Of a stretch of DNA of 64,000 nucleotides, positions 24,835-37,965 are shown piece after piece (within the stretch, counting starts at the first letter, position 1; the number at the start of each line of letters is the position of its first letter). The position numbers and the translations under genes were made by a program. The notes beneath the pieces are model-generated. The model was not told the DNA's origin. It did not search any database and was given only the letters and a program-made list of their open reading frames with translations. Origin of the DNA: Durusdinium trenchii (Eukaryota > Sar > Dinophyceae > Suessiales > Symbiodiniaceae). The stretch is from NCBI GenBank assembly GCA_963970005.1, contig CAXAMN010029039.1, positions 412,388-476,387 on the forward strand, in the 5' to 3' direction.

Positions 24835-27800
24835 GTGAAGACCGTTCTTCTCCGGGTCTCAGGCCACATCTCCATAAGTCCGCAGAAGCTCCTGGTCGAC
24901 GTCAAAACACGTGAGGCTTTGCTTGAACATTCACCGTTCGTTCGCTGTTCGCAGTTCCGTATAGAGGTGGCGTCTTTTTGGGTGTGTTTGATGAGCTGAT
25001 CACAACCGTCTTTGAGCTGATCACTAGTTCTAGACCATACCGGCCTTCGCGCGCCATTTCCGTATAAAGGTCGACCTGTTTGATTCGCTTCAACGGAGAG
25101 TGCTGCATCGAATAGAAATTGTTGTCGAGTTCAGAGGTGTTTCTTCCTGCCAGGAGTCGGTGTTCATCAACGGTGGAAAAACAAAAGACTTCGGTCAGAT
25201 TTGGCAGGGGTTTTCGAGCACTGGGCTTCAACATGCTTCAACTGGATATGTTCTCTGAATTTTTTATTGATGCATCGCTCTCCAGTCCTCCACTTCTCTT
25301 TTTCTGAGCTGAGGATTTTTTTGAAGTGCCTGCAAAAGACCAGCCGCGCTGGAGACAGGCCGGACTAGGGGCTTCCATCCCGCTAGGGGGTGTTTCTACT
25401 GGATGCTTTCGGATGGCAATCTGCTCCGGATGTCGCCTATTACAATAGGGCACCAAAAACTGTGATCATTGAGCTGAAGAAACACTGAGCTTCCCCTCCA
25501 AAGCTAGTAGTTGTATGTAATACTACACCCCGCAGTGAGTCAGTGCCCCACTCATCCACACCATTCTGGAAGTCACCAGGCCTTCTGCAGAGTGTCTAAG
25601 ATCACATGCACCTGCCCTGAGAGCTCTTCCAACGCAGGCAAAGGCAGCTCTTGTGTGGCCTCTACGACGACGGCGCGAAAAACAAGGTATACAAAGTGAT
25701 GAGGCCATGTCGGGCCATGTTTTCCTCAGTTGCAGTCCTGAAGTAGACAGAGACTATCAAACAGTAATGTTCAATGTCCAATCTTTGAGGTAGCAAAAAG
25801 GAAATGTCATCCAAAGACAAGCTGCAACTTGGAACACTTTGCCATGCAGCGCTTACTTTTTGTCTTTGGAATGCATACTTGGTTTTACTTGGTTCATTTC
25901 TATCTGTTCCCTCGCATGTGGCAACCATCCTCGCCTTTTCCTCCGCGAGATTGAGCACGGGAACCTCAGTGCAGTCTGGAGAACATTAGTCCTATAAGGA
26001 AGAATTTCCTGGGATTCACTACTATACTACTCAACTACTAAGAAAGCTGGGGTTGTTTCTTGGACATGGGATAAGGGATGATAAGGGTCTTACACATGAT
26101 GGTTTTCTTCTGTTTGAGAAAAAAACAGTGGCAAAGTATGGCAACGTAGCTTTTGATGATCATTCTCACAGGTGCCATCCAAGCCTCCTCAGCCAAAAGG
26201 TCCCACCCCACTCCCAAGAACCAACAAAACTGGTAAAACGGGTCATGGCAGGGTCATAGCACCCGGCAACCACTAACAAATGAAACATCATCTCCAGCAA
26301 GAGATAACAAATTCATGCAAATTCGCCATCCACAGAAGGCATGAAGCACTTGCTTCTGCGACGCATGCCCATGCCCATGGAACTCCAAGCTCCCCCAAAA
26401 GGAACCGGAACTCCACTCTCCGCCCCTTTCTGCGACGAACACGGCGACCCGACCGTTCGACCGTTGTTCGCTTTCTTCGCAAAAGATCCGTCCAGCTCAA
26501 GAGATCGGCAACGCTGAAAGGACCACTTGTCAGACGACCGTTCGACACGGGTCACGTGTTGCAAAAGACCCCCCAGTCACCCGCCACACGGACGCTCAGG
26601 CCTTGTGAAGCACCGGTCCCCAGCACCCCCACGTCATGGTTCTTTTCGCAGCCAGAAAACCAGCTCGGAGGAGTCGTCCAGGGAGCTGTCGCTGGAATCC
26701 ACCTGCCCAGTCACGTCTTCCCCGCGTCTTCGCGAGCGATGCCGCGCGCGAGCGCCGGGCAGGCTTGCCGCCGGGCTCAAGCGGCAGGCGCGGGTCTGTT
26801 TTGATCCAATGGAGAGCGCAGAGCGGAGCGATTGGAGATGATTGGAGTGACCAAAAGAAAACGTGTTTCCGTCCGATCCTACATTTACAGCATCAGGTTA
26901 GGTGAGAAACTCCAGAATGCCAGGTCAATCATGGTCGTCAACCACCCAAATCCCACCTGCCGGTGGCCTATACTTTAAAAGAGATCTTTCAAGGAAAAAC
27001 TCCAAGAGGAAAGATCCCACGCTGTTTGTTTCCCGTCCAAACAGTTGTAAAAAAAGACTTTGGTCGACCGCCTGGGCCAAAACGAACCGCGCTGAACGGG
27101 GGCAAAACAACACCAGGCAAAACAGCGGGCAGATTCTGTAGATCGAGTTCGTTTTGTACGGAGCAGCTGCTGTTGGATTCTTTTTGTGGGTCGTAATCTT
27201 CAGCCATTTCTTATACCCTTCTTATCCTTCTTCGTTAATTATAGTTATATCATAAATCTATATCATATGCATGTGTTCCTCAAACCACCTCGAAATCCTC
27301 ACCCCCAGCTGCATACGGAGAAGAAAAGCACAAAGCTCCGCCCGGTGAGGGAAAAACCGGACGCCCTACACTGCAGTGACAGTAGCACCCAGCCAGCTGC
27401 GTCGCCACTTCGGAAGATGCGCATGATGCGCCTCCTGGGTGGGAGCTAGAGGCGACTTCTCCTTCTCCATGTACCAGCGCAGTCTCCTGGCACAACATCT
27501 GCGAACGCCCGCCCCACCACGGATGCACAAAAACCGCGGACGTCGCGGACGCAGCTTCTCGATCCAGCTTTGATTCCCCTGAAATGTGCGGAGTCCGGAA
27601 AACAGCTCTCGCCATCTCTAGTGCTTTTCTTATTCTTCATCAGGAAAACAACTGTGCGAACTTCCGATAGGGATCCACAGTGATCCACAAAACTCCTCCT
27701 TTTTATGCCAAATGACCTGCAGTCCCCTGCAACGTCCCTCCATGTCCCTCCCCTCCCCCATCCTCTTTCCCTGTTTCATCAGGACCCCGCCACCCCCCGC

Positions 27801-30640
27801 AGGTGCCGTGTCATGCGCTGCGCCCTCCGGTCCTTCGCAAGTACTGGTTGGACTGGGAGAGCTCCTGAGATGCGGAGATCGAAAAGCAGAACTATGGGAC
27901 GGCCTCGGAACACACAGATGGTTCGACAAATCACAGGCAACAACAGAACAGTTAGGTCGTCCGGAACAAGTGACAATCTGGTCTGAAACACCTGATGGTT
28001 TTACAAATTCTAGCCTGGAACATCTGACACAGAACGGTCTATGCCTTAAGGGTTCCACACGTTCTACACTATAGCTATTACGTATACGGCACAGCTCCGA
28101 CCGCGTGATCAGGATTGTCCCCGTTCCGGGGAACTGGCCGTGCGGTGGGACGCTTGGTTCGGGTGAAGAGACTCAGCACATCTTCGACCAAGGAAACACG
28201 TGCGGCGCGGAAACGAAAGAACGAACGAGGCATCACATCATCACATGCGGCGCGGGGTGATTTTCATGGTCAGGTCATGACCATCTGTGATTTGGCGCGC
28301 TCTTGCAAGTGAGTTGCTAGGCCTCCCCAGTTTCCACAGAGACAGCTTGTCCAGATCCATCTTCATCTTTAAAAAGTGAAAATCTCCAGGCCAAAGTAGC
28401 GAAAGCAACCTTGGCCCTACCATGGTTGAGAAGCTTCGATGCAGAGCGCGTGTAAGCTTGTGCACTGCTGCTAGATCGATTCAAGATGGGTTCAAACATC
28501 TGGGGACGACATACAGACTTAGAGGTAGACTTCGTTGGTCTCTCAGGTATACAACGTCCTTTTCTTTCAATCAACAAAAAGGACCCAATACTGTTTCGCA
28601 ACAAAACCACAACTCTCCACACATGGTTTTCCTGTCCCAAGCAGTAGTGGCTTTCCTGCTTCATGGACAACAAGAAAATGTCACACAAGTCCAAATAAAG
28701 TACATTTATTCTTTATAAATACCATCAACATCTGCCAGCTATATAACTATATGAAGATGTTGTTACTATAGTCCGCCCGCGCTTCGCCCGCTCCGAAGGT
28801 GTTGAGGGTGTTGGCTCTGTGCAATCGCAAGAAATCTGCTATAGGGTAAATCTGAAGCTTTAGCTTGCGGGGGGGACATTTTTCTCCTAGACATGCTTTT
28901 TTGCACGCTGGCTTTAACAACTTCAAAAATGCGTGGATATGATTTTTGGATTCCGCGTTGGCGATGCCGGTGATGCCAGCCGGGAAAAACCGCGTTATCG
29001 ACATTGCGGACGCGTGTGCAACCCGGGGACGCTGCATTATTGACATCGTGGGTGTGTTCGGCCGTGTGTCCTGCGACTGACGGACCGAGACGGGCAGACC
29101 GAGACAGACACACCAAGACAGAGGGACCGAGACAGATAGACCGAGACAGACGCTCCGAGACAGAACCCTCTGTGAAATGGCTGACGATTAGATAGGGCCA
29201 TAGCGAAATGCTTCTTCATACTTGAGCCCGGTTAACATTTCCTCCTGGCTCCGAAAGCACAAGTTGTTAGTTCCCGGCTCTTCCCGGCTCCGCGAGCGCA
29301 GGTTGCTGCCGAGCCGGTAGGGTGCTAATGACACACTTTTCCCATGTATGTCTGGATGCATGCACGCATGTATGTATGTCTGTATGCATGGATGGATGTC
29401 TATGTCTGTCTGTGTGTGTGTTTGTTTTCCCTTTACTCTGTGCGGGCGGCTTCGACCGCGAAGTGGTGTGAATATATAGATGGATATCAGATACATTCCG
29501 ATATTATATCTGATATATCTAACTCACTATCTAACTCCCAAAACCAACCAAACTCCTCCCGACCGCCGAGAACATTGCCGGCCCCCTCCGCCACGTCCGC
29601 CCCTCCTGGAGTTGAATCTGAAGCTGCCCCAGCGTGGTGTCCGAGACCTCCGGAGGAACGACCGAAGAACCAGGTGTTCGAACTGAAAAAAAGAAGGCGT
29701 TCTAACATGAAGAGTGCCAGATCATCCCGAACATCAACCCATATATAAGCAGAAAAATATCTTGAATCATTTTGACATTGTGTTGAAGCATCTTGTCCTC
29801 CAGCATCTGCCTACTTCAGACCCTCCTTGGATACATTTACAGTGACTTGAAGACCCCTAGCTCTTTCGGTTGATGAAACACTCCTTGACACCAACAAGAA
29901 TCCAAGACAAACACTAGCAATAACAATTCTCCCCCTGCACCCCACAAGGGCAGACCGACTGATCATATCATCTTCCAACTTCCTCCCATCCTTGGAGCCA
30001 AATCAATCCGCCCACCCCTCACAACCTGAGATGGTGCCCTGCCCCGATATACCATCGCCCCAGTACCAACCCCGCCGTTAACGTGTGGCTCTCTGCTGCC
30101 GGTGATGGGCCTCTGCTTCCGGCGGTTGGAACTTAAACTGCCGCAGCTCCCTCGAGGAGATCGCGTGATCTTCCGAGAGCCGGCGGCCCGACCTCAGCTG
30201 CAAAGCAGAGAGGCGGAGAACGTCGGTGGTTCGTGGAAGGTGACGCTGCTGATCCCCGGGTAGTCATATTGCACTGGCCATTCAAGAGGGACTTGGAACG
30301 ATAGGAGATTCCGAGATTCCTAGGAAGCTTTGCCTTAGGACCCCTTGGGGTAGATCCCATTACCAGGGCCCAGTGGATGATGATGGGGCCTGGTTGCCGG
30401 CCTTTCTCTGAGCATCATGATCATCTTCTTGCGCCACTGGTTTATTGTGACACACCCGATCTTTGCCAATTTTGTGATTTCGGAGTGACCCCCCAACAAA
30501 AACCCAACTAACGTTGTGATTTCACCCGATCTTTGTGTTCCATCATCGTCCCGAGCGTCGCGTCGCGCCACGACGGGGGCTCCGAGCTGAGAGATGGTCG
30601 GGCCATCCGAGACCTGCGACACGGGTGAGGTGGGAGGTGA
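24835..30640 (-). CDS. Cluster of minus-strand exon candidates, one or more unidentified genes
   Basis: Nothing here is recognised by family. In 5'-to-3' order on the minus strand, the best frames are: about 30612-30535 (after AG|G, VSDGPTISQLGAPVVARRDA), 30205-30130 (LRSGRRLSEDHAISSRELRQ), 29650-29580 (VSDTTLGQLQIQLQE), 28180-28085 (VEDVLSLFTRTKRPTARP), 27880-27830 (ELSQSNQYLRRTGG), 27480-27400 (LRWYMEKEKSPLAPTQE), 26760-26645 (QVDSSDSSLDDSSELVFWLR), 26520-26400 (VADLLSWTDLLRRKRTTVE), 25690-25565 (ATQELPLPALEELSGQVHVI), 25220-25030 (STVDEHRLLAGRNTSELDNN) and 24890-24855 (VDQELLRTYGDV). Each sits in a CpG-rich island between AT-rich gaps. Composition is soluble and charged. Phases were not joined, so the number of genes is unknown. 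Confidence 0.4.
29085..29172. repeat. Minisatellite of gaccgagacaga-like units
   Basis: About seven degenerate 12-13 bp units (gaccgagacaga, caccaagacaga, gctccgagacaga). It is followed at 29344-29422 by a separate tgtatgtctg / atggatgtctatg microsatellite. Both lie between exon candidates. Confidence 0.8.
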
Positions 30641-31573
30641 CATGCTGGATGTGGTGACATGCTGTTACATGGATGTGACATCTGATGTTTCTCTGTGATT
30701 CTATAGAATATGTAGACATGTCATCTTTTTGTGTATTATGTTTGTTGCTCGATCTTCTTCTTCTTCTCCTCTTTCTTCTTCTGTGATAGTGCTCTCATGT
30801 TGTCTCATTCCTTGTTGAGTCGGTCAAACATGTCAAAACCAGAACCATTCCTGTCCTGACAGGGGGCACCAAGTTGAGACAATCAAGATGACATCCTCCA
30901 CAAAACAATCTCTCTTCTGTGCAGCTCGGCTAGATTACTTGCAAATGCTCATACCCTGAGCCATTGCAGGATTTTATGCATCCAAACCTCCATCCCTCAC
31001 CGTATCGAACTGCGCATCAACTCTTCGTAGCCCATCACTATATATAGTAAGTTGGAGGCCATCACTATTAATAAGTCAAAAGAAGATTGTGTGTGTGTCT
31101 TTTAAAAGCACGACTTAACTTACAATCGATCCCATCAGGCCATCGATCCCATCGAAGTCTTCGAAATAATCGAGATCGATCCCCATCTCGATCGATCCGC
31201 TTCGATGCGTGGGTTTTCGGTGCGATTTTCCGCCACGCAGCGAAGTGGGGAAAAGAATCAGATCGCTTTGGTTCTAGGCAACTCGTTGAGCTCATTCCCT
31301 GAGGACGGCCAATGACTATGAATTAGGGCTGAGCCAGGCATGAGCCGTGAAATTCCTACATCTCCTTCGAGGTGCAACACTCTTGGTCGCAGCCACAAAG
31401 TGCATTAACAAAGATTCAGATGCATTGAAATCCAATTGCAAATGCCGCGCAACAGTTGGACGATGCAACAGTTAACAAAGGTGGCCTAAAAAGGCCTAAA
31501 CACTATGCAGTTGGCTATGGCAAGCTACACATGCCCACAAAACCCATGCCATGCCGTCACGCTTAAGCGTGAC
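30640..31573. other. Flank downstream of the phosphatase gene
   Basis: Contains a cttcttcttctcct run at about 30752-30783 and AT-rich sequence. Short CG-containing palindromes such as cgagatcgatccccatctcg lie near 31170-31190. No exon is convincing on either strand. Confidence 0.45.
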
Positions 31574-34500
31574 TCAGGCTCCACCACTTGCCATTGCAGC
31601 AGATCGACGTTCACGGGGATTGAGGTGGATCACGATTACAGTAATGTCATCGATGTACTCTGCCTGTCGAGCAAACAATTCAGTGTCAGAATGCACTCAA
31701 CTATATATACTATGTATTTATAGTATTAATTATTACTATTATATATTACATAATTCATATAGTCCATAGATGTCTAAAGGCACAGGGCACTGACATGCAC
31801 TGACGTGTTATAGTAGACAGGAGATCTGACAGGAGGGCACTGCCCACCGGCACGTCGGCACGTCAGCTGTGTGTCAGGAACCGACCGCACGTCGCGTTCG
31901 CAGACCGCACGTCGCGTTCGCATCTCGTGCTTGGGCGCTCGAAAGAACCCAAGGGGTGGAAAAACTCGCGCCCAAGTGTTCCACTCCAAAGGGCTACCCG
32001 AAAACTGACCTTGTTGCCCCTGAAAACCAGCGACAGCGACCGAGGTCGCTAAGAAGTCTGATGATTCGGGTGCCAACACCTGGGTGCCATGTGAGTTTTC
32101 GGGAGTGGATGTTGCAGCGCATTCAATGTGAGTTCACGTTGGACTGACGTTGGATGGGAGCAGAAAGGCAGCCAAGTGTAACATGACGAATCGTGGACCA
32201 TGAAGCCGACACGACACGAAATCAGATCAGATATCCTACCAGGATCCTCCATTTGGGGTGTCTATTTGTAGGCCGTTAGCTGTGATTCGGGGTGTCCATC
32301 TAGCACCCCGACTGGGGGTCCTGGTACAATATATCAGCCCATATTGATGATGAGCCAACAAAAAACGGACAAGACACACTCCGACAGTATTCAGATGGAA
32401 GAAGAGCATAGTATGTAAACAAAAGCACATCGGCCAAAAGATCTTGCCACTCATGATGATCACTCGTGTCTAAACATCCTGGAAATATGACGTCTGACTT
32501 TCCCTAGGCGGACAACGTCTGAAGCAAACAGTCGTCCGGGTCGGTCCTTTTCCTTCAAAAGAGCATCTGTCATGCCTGTTCGAGCCCCCAGCAAGACATT
32601 TTTGGGGGGGGCTCCAAAGGTTTTACTTGTTTTTTCGACCTCACAAAGCACTGTTTCGCTCGCTCCCACACCCGAACGGTTCCGAAGAAGCGGAGGATGG
32701 ATGCTTGTCTTCTCCGCACCTGTTGGATCCAGCGCCGTTTGGCTTCATTCACCAACTCCTCAGCTGCCAGGAAGGCCTGGCTTTGAGGGTAACGCAGCAC
32801 CAGGTCGACGGCCTCCTGCGCGCGCGCACCGGCGTTGCGGTTTTCTGCGCGTTGCTTTTTGCGCTGCTCGCGGCCGGGGATGGTGTCCATGGGGTGCAAT
32901 AGGTGTAACATGAATAGTCTGAATAGTGAACCTGGGTCTCCAGAAACAAAATGGGGTGTTGTACATATGGCTCTTTTGTTCTAAGGTCGCGTCTCTGAGC
33001 CATAGCCAACTTGTGGAGCACCTGCTCCTGCTCGTGCTCTGTGTGTGTATCGCATAATTCCATCCATAATCCCACTAATTGATTACATGGCATCCCATTG
33101 TTTTGGTTGCCGATGCTCAGACACTTCCCTCCTTTTGTCCATTTCTGCCGCGTCCGTCCCGACCCGACCGTCGCATCGGTGTCTCCCCCGTGTCAACCGC
33201 CCTGAACAGGAAGGGACATGACCCTGCAGGGTGCTCGGACTCCCAAGAGGCTGTTTTTGGTGGGTTTCTTGTTGGGAGGCGCGGCACCAGACACTTGCTT
33301 CATTTTGGGGGTCGTCTGAGGCCTCCACATAGACCTCCACACAGGCCTCCACTGTCACATACTCACGTCCACAGGTTTCCCCTCCCCCCACGGACCGTGG
33401 CGTGGGATCGCGGTGCGGGACTCTCCTGGGGTCTCATAAACTCCCAGATGCCATCGCTGCAAAGGAGCAAGACTTGATCATTGGGGCCCAACTGAGGCAG
33501 ATGTTCTCGGCGTCGAACCCAGGAAAAACGAAGCTTCGTTGCGTCTATTGGGAACTAAGAAGGATGATTTCGATCTAAAATTGGGTCCCGGACCCAGACA
33601 CTCCATGGAACCATATGTTTTTTGCCAATCATTGACTCCCCAAATCAACCGGCTGCCTGATTGGCCGCCTATGGCAGTCCCAAACAGATCGTGTCATGTC
33701 GTGTTTCACTCATCGAAGTTCCAATGCTTTCGGGCCCGGATTGCATTGCGCAATCGGTTCAGGTTGATGGTCCGTACCCCTGCGTGAAACGGTGGAGAAG
33801 GTGCCCCTGCCATGGAGGGCCCATACGGATTCTTAGGGTATAAGTCTGAATCCTTGTCGATCCGGCAGAAAGAAATCATCCTGTCCATCGGTGCGCGGAT
33901 TCGGGAAGATGGTAGATCATTGGGTCGGCGGACATCTCCTTGTTGCAGAAGGATGCTGTGATATGCTGTGAATCCCTATCCCAGACACAATTCTTGTACA
34001 AGTGTTGAGACTGGCATATCATACATTGACCTGGTTTCAGGGGTCAATGTAGGTACACATATTCTAGCTCCAAGGAGTGTCTGGGTATGATCGGGTTACG
34101 TTTCAACTCAAGTGTGCCGATTGCTCGAAGGTGATCCAAAACCACCGCAGCCATTGATTCGTTCGGACCATGGTTTCAGCTCTCTCTGAACAGGCTGGGA
34201 CAGTATTCCACCTGGCAACTGCATAGCCTCCTAATTAATGTAGACTCTTGATTAATGAGCCCCTCCATATACATGAAGAGTGTGTAAAAACTCCCAATGG
34301 GGTGTTATTAAATCAAGTCTAGGTACTTGACTATCAGGGTCTGGAAATCACTGGAAATTGCAGCACATTATGTGATTGCGACACTACTTGCGACACTCGA
34401 CTACTTGTCGCAGCGAAGGGGGATCTCAAAACCACCGTTGGCGGAAAAGCAGTGTCCGCTACCGCCGATGCTTCTTAGCCTGAAACAGGATCCAGAGTTC

Positions 34501-37500
34501 TTAGGAAACCTAATTATTGAACAAAACCCTCAACACCAAAAGTTCCAAATGAAATCAGCCCCTAGAAACCGCACGAATGTCCACCCCCGGCGTGTTTGGA
34601 CCGTGCGGCGATGCGCACCCTCTCACCATACCTCACCGCCACAGCGTCCTCCCTCCTCCACGCGAGCACCGCGCGAGCACGGTGCGTGGCTTGTTCGGCC
34701 TGGTACTCTCGACACTCGGGGTCGGCGATGAGGCCCGTCTCGCGATGCGCTTCCAGGTCGCCCAGGGAGCGGGTCATGTTCAAGCCGGCGCCATAGCCAT
34801 CCTACGGAACGTAGGAGAGAAAGCAGAGGTGAACAAGTGACTCAAGAGGGGGGGAAAAGCCGGGCAACGGTTTGAACGGTTTGGGATGGCTGGATGAAAA
34901 TGAGTTCATTTGGTGATACTTGTATAATACTGAGATACTGTGTGATACCGTGATACCACCTTCATGAACTATTTCAGGAGCCAAGTCAAAAAAGAAACAT
35001 TAACAGGAACCATGTAAAGCCACACCCCCAACCTGCAAGCCTTGGTCGATTCCATCTTAAGCGGCTATTCACCCGCCTTCATTCCATCCCTAACGCTTCC
35101 ACACTCGTCTTTCCCCCCTTCCAAAACCATGCCATGCTCGCCCCATGTTTCACCAGAACGAGCCGTTCGCGAAGAAGCGAACCGAGCCGGGCCGAAGACG
35201 CGAGCTCCGCGCGAGCGAGAAGAACAGCGAGGCGCGTCGGTCTGTTTTTTTTTCCTTGTTGTAGATGCGGTAGTCGGAGAAGCCATCGAAGTCAATGAGA
35301 CCTCCCGACGCGATGATCCTCGCCATCTCATCCTTCAGCTCCGGCTTGTGATCGCGCGTCAGCTGTGTGGCTGTGACCTCTTTTCCTTCGAGGCCTCAGT
35401 CGTTGGGAAGAGATCTTAAAAAGACCAAGGCCATTGAAAAGATGCCACGAATTATATGTAAACCATGAAACACAAAAAGGATCAACAAGGAATCAAGACA
35501 ACTCGAACTGGTGGACATTGGGTAAACTTGCGAATTGCTTCGACCACGGGAGGACCCACAGGGGGACACTTGCTACCATGACCAAAACCATCCAAGACCT
35601 CCATGGTGGGTAGCCATACCATACCCTTCTGAGGCCAAAACAAAATCGGAACAAACGGAACATATCGGTGGATGCTGTTGACTCAGCATTCAATTGAATC
35701 GCCCCCCAACAAAAATCAAAAAGCTAAGCTTGTAGTGATGACTTCCCTTCAACTTTCAGGTGCGAAATAGCACCCAGCCGCCAGCCTATGGATCTTGGCA
35801 TTGTCTTTGTCTCGAATGAAGTGCGGTCTGTACATGACTTCGACCGACCCAAGTCCTCTGACTGATCTCCGGAAAGTTTAGATGGTTTCTCATATCCTCT
35901 TGAAACATCTTGAAACCAAAGTATGGTAGACTCTTGATGAACCAAAAATTGTACAACCATGTATATAACACCTCTTCAGGCTGGGTCTTGTTCATCAAGA
36001 ACCTAGAGTCTACATGTATTTTATGGTTGATTCAATTATATTGTTCAAGAACCAAGAGTCTTGTTCATGTTGATCCATGTTGAATTCTTCACTCCCCAGC
36101 CGTGAGACCCATCACTGACTCCTAGCCACCGCCCACCACCACGCTACTGTCTCCCACGTGCGCCAAATAGAGCCGGCCGTTGGGCGCATGCAAGACCGCT
36201 GAGCCGGTACAACCGGACCATCGGGCGTTGAGCTTGTCGTAGGCATCGCTGGTATCGATGAGTTGATGGAGCCAGCGGAAGGCTTCGGTGAAGGTCTCCT
36301 TGAGAGAGCCTTTGAGGTGAAGTCATTCAAAGCACTGGAAATGGTGAAGATTTTCCTTCCCTATTGGAGACACTTCAATAGTCTGAACCTTGCACCGGCA
36401 TGAACTACTGATGCTTGTGATGTCAACAATATGACATGCATTATTTGCATTTCAAGTTCATCTAATTCACCTGACCAAACCCGTGAAAAACTTCTCCACG
36501 TCGCACACGCCACACGCCGAGATCGGTTTGCCAGAGGTCATTTTCCTAGATACGGGTTTCTTTGTATTCACTCCTCTGATTCCTGAAGACCTCGTCGACC
36601 AGGACCATGTCTTATACTCCGGTCCAGGACCATCCGTTGCTCGGATGTCCTTCATTCAACTCCAACCCTCCGACCCTGAGTTGAAGTACCTCCAAAAGAC
36701 AAGACTCTAAAGATCCTCCGAAACAGGAAGCACGTTTCTATCATCCTGGACCCTAATGGGAGACTTTCTTTGGGTTCTGGTACCTGGCTGGACTCCATGG
36801 GCCCATCTTCTTCTTCGCTTTTCCAAATGACTTTAGACCCCAATGACACATGAATTTCACGAGACACTGCTTAGACCATGTGGCGTCCCATTGGACTTCG
36901 GTTACGACGAGCTGGCTTCAACATGTTCAGAGACACCAGTCTTCAGTTGCAAGTTCTCCAGCTCAGGCCTTGTGCCCTCACCTTGTGCCAATTTCCAAGA
37001 GGTGCTCCAAAAAAAAGAAAAAAACACCAGAACGCCGCGTGGTGGGGCCGCGTGGGGCCGCTTTCCGCCCTCCCAAACCTTCCGAGCGAAAGCGAACGTT
37101 TCCGCCGTTGTCCGCCGTTCACTCCGAGGCGCCAAAGGTCCATAGCCTCGAATCCGCCGCCAGCAGCCGCGGCAGCACGTTCTTGGCGAAGTTCGCCACG
37201 TCGTGGCCTCAGCAACCGACGGCGACAGCCGGGCGTAGCCGGAGGGAGAGGCCCCGGAGCCCAGAACGGTTGGAGCCGGAGGCCGAGTGGAGGCCGAGAG
37301 GCCGTGGGGTCCGTGGCCATCGAAGATGGTGTAGAGGGAGAGGTCTTGTTCCACGCGAAGCACCGACCAAGCGTCCTGGCGAGAGGAAGGTTCCGGAACA
37401 TCGAGTGGAGTCTCCTTGCAAGTTGTTGGAGTGGTGTGAAGTGAGGTGGAGAAGTGTGGAGGGAGGATGATCTGAGCAAGAGGAACCAGAGTGAATGGAT

Positions 37501-37965
37501 GAGGAGTGAAGTGGCGTTCCTTTTCTTGCAAGCAACATGTACGTCGCACAAAGTCGTGATGCTTCATATCATTTCTTCAGTATGCTATGGATTCAGCTAC
37601 TCGCCCACTAGAGCAGCACACAGCTGCCGTGGTCCACTAATACGAACCATGGACCAAAGGTTCCAAGAATATCGGCCTATTCAGAATATTCAACAAAAGG
37701 ATACAAACGGTATGTACAGCAAGCACTCATTGATTGACTTATTGACCGGCAAATCAAACATGGCTACAGATTCGTCATCCCTTTGGAGCAACTTGAGGTA
37801 GAGCAACCAATCTCAGCCGCTTTAGCCACACCTCATCCCCATCCGGATCAACACCTACACCTGCAGCCTGTGGCCGCAGGCTGCAGTACGCGTTCGACGA
37901 ACGGATGGGTCCTGGTTAGGACTTCCCGGCTTCAGGCCCTTGTGGCACACAGCCGTGAAGGGTGC
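31574..37965 (-). CDS. PP2C-family (PPM) Ser/Thr protein phosphatase, nine exons, N-terminus incomplete
   Basis: Metal-dependent phosphatase that removes phosphate from Ser/Thr. Exons (minus): 37965-37912, 37375-37303, 37207-37125, 36298-36130, 35385-35255, 34801-34700, 33491-33426, 32815-32720 and 31663-31574. They total 864 nt and join without a frame break to a TGA. PP2C signatures appear in the right order: VCHKGLKPGSPNQD, then the metal-site motif FDGHGPHGHDV, SGCTGSAVL, LAHVGDSS, TRDHKPELKDE with RIIASGG, GLNMTRSLGD, LLLCSDGIWEF, and the final EYIDDITVIVI. The last motif supplies the usual C-terminal acidic ligand. The metal-binding Asp/Gly residues are all present, so activity is expected. 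The domain start is covered; upstream exons (see 40411) probably add a regulatory N-terminus. Eight introns use donors GA, GC, GA, GT, GA, GC, GA and GT. No signal peptide is seen in the covered part. Confidence 0.88.
36650..36870 (-). other. Open frame inside a phosphatase intron
   Basis: A 71-codon minus-strand frame with VIWKSEEEDGPMESSQVPEP lies between phosphatase exons 37207-37125 and 36298-36130. The flanking exons already join in frame (FGAS|ETFTEAF), and canonical PP2C proteins have no insert at this point. It is therefore intronic sequence, or at most an optional exon. Confidence 0.3.

Noticed and set aside
36850..37567. Frames of about 200 codons on both strands around 37 kb
   Set aside because: They run through the phosphatase exons 37375-37303 and 37207-37125 in mixed frames and across the 95-bp intron. 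The PP2C motifs show that the true coding switches frame there.
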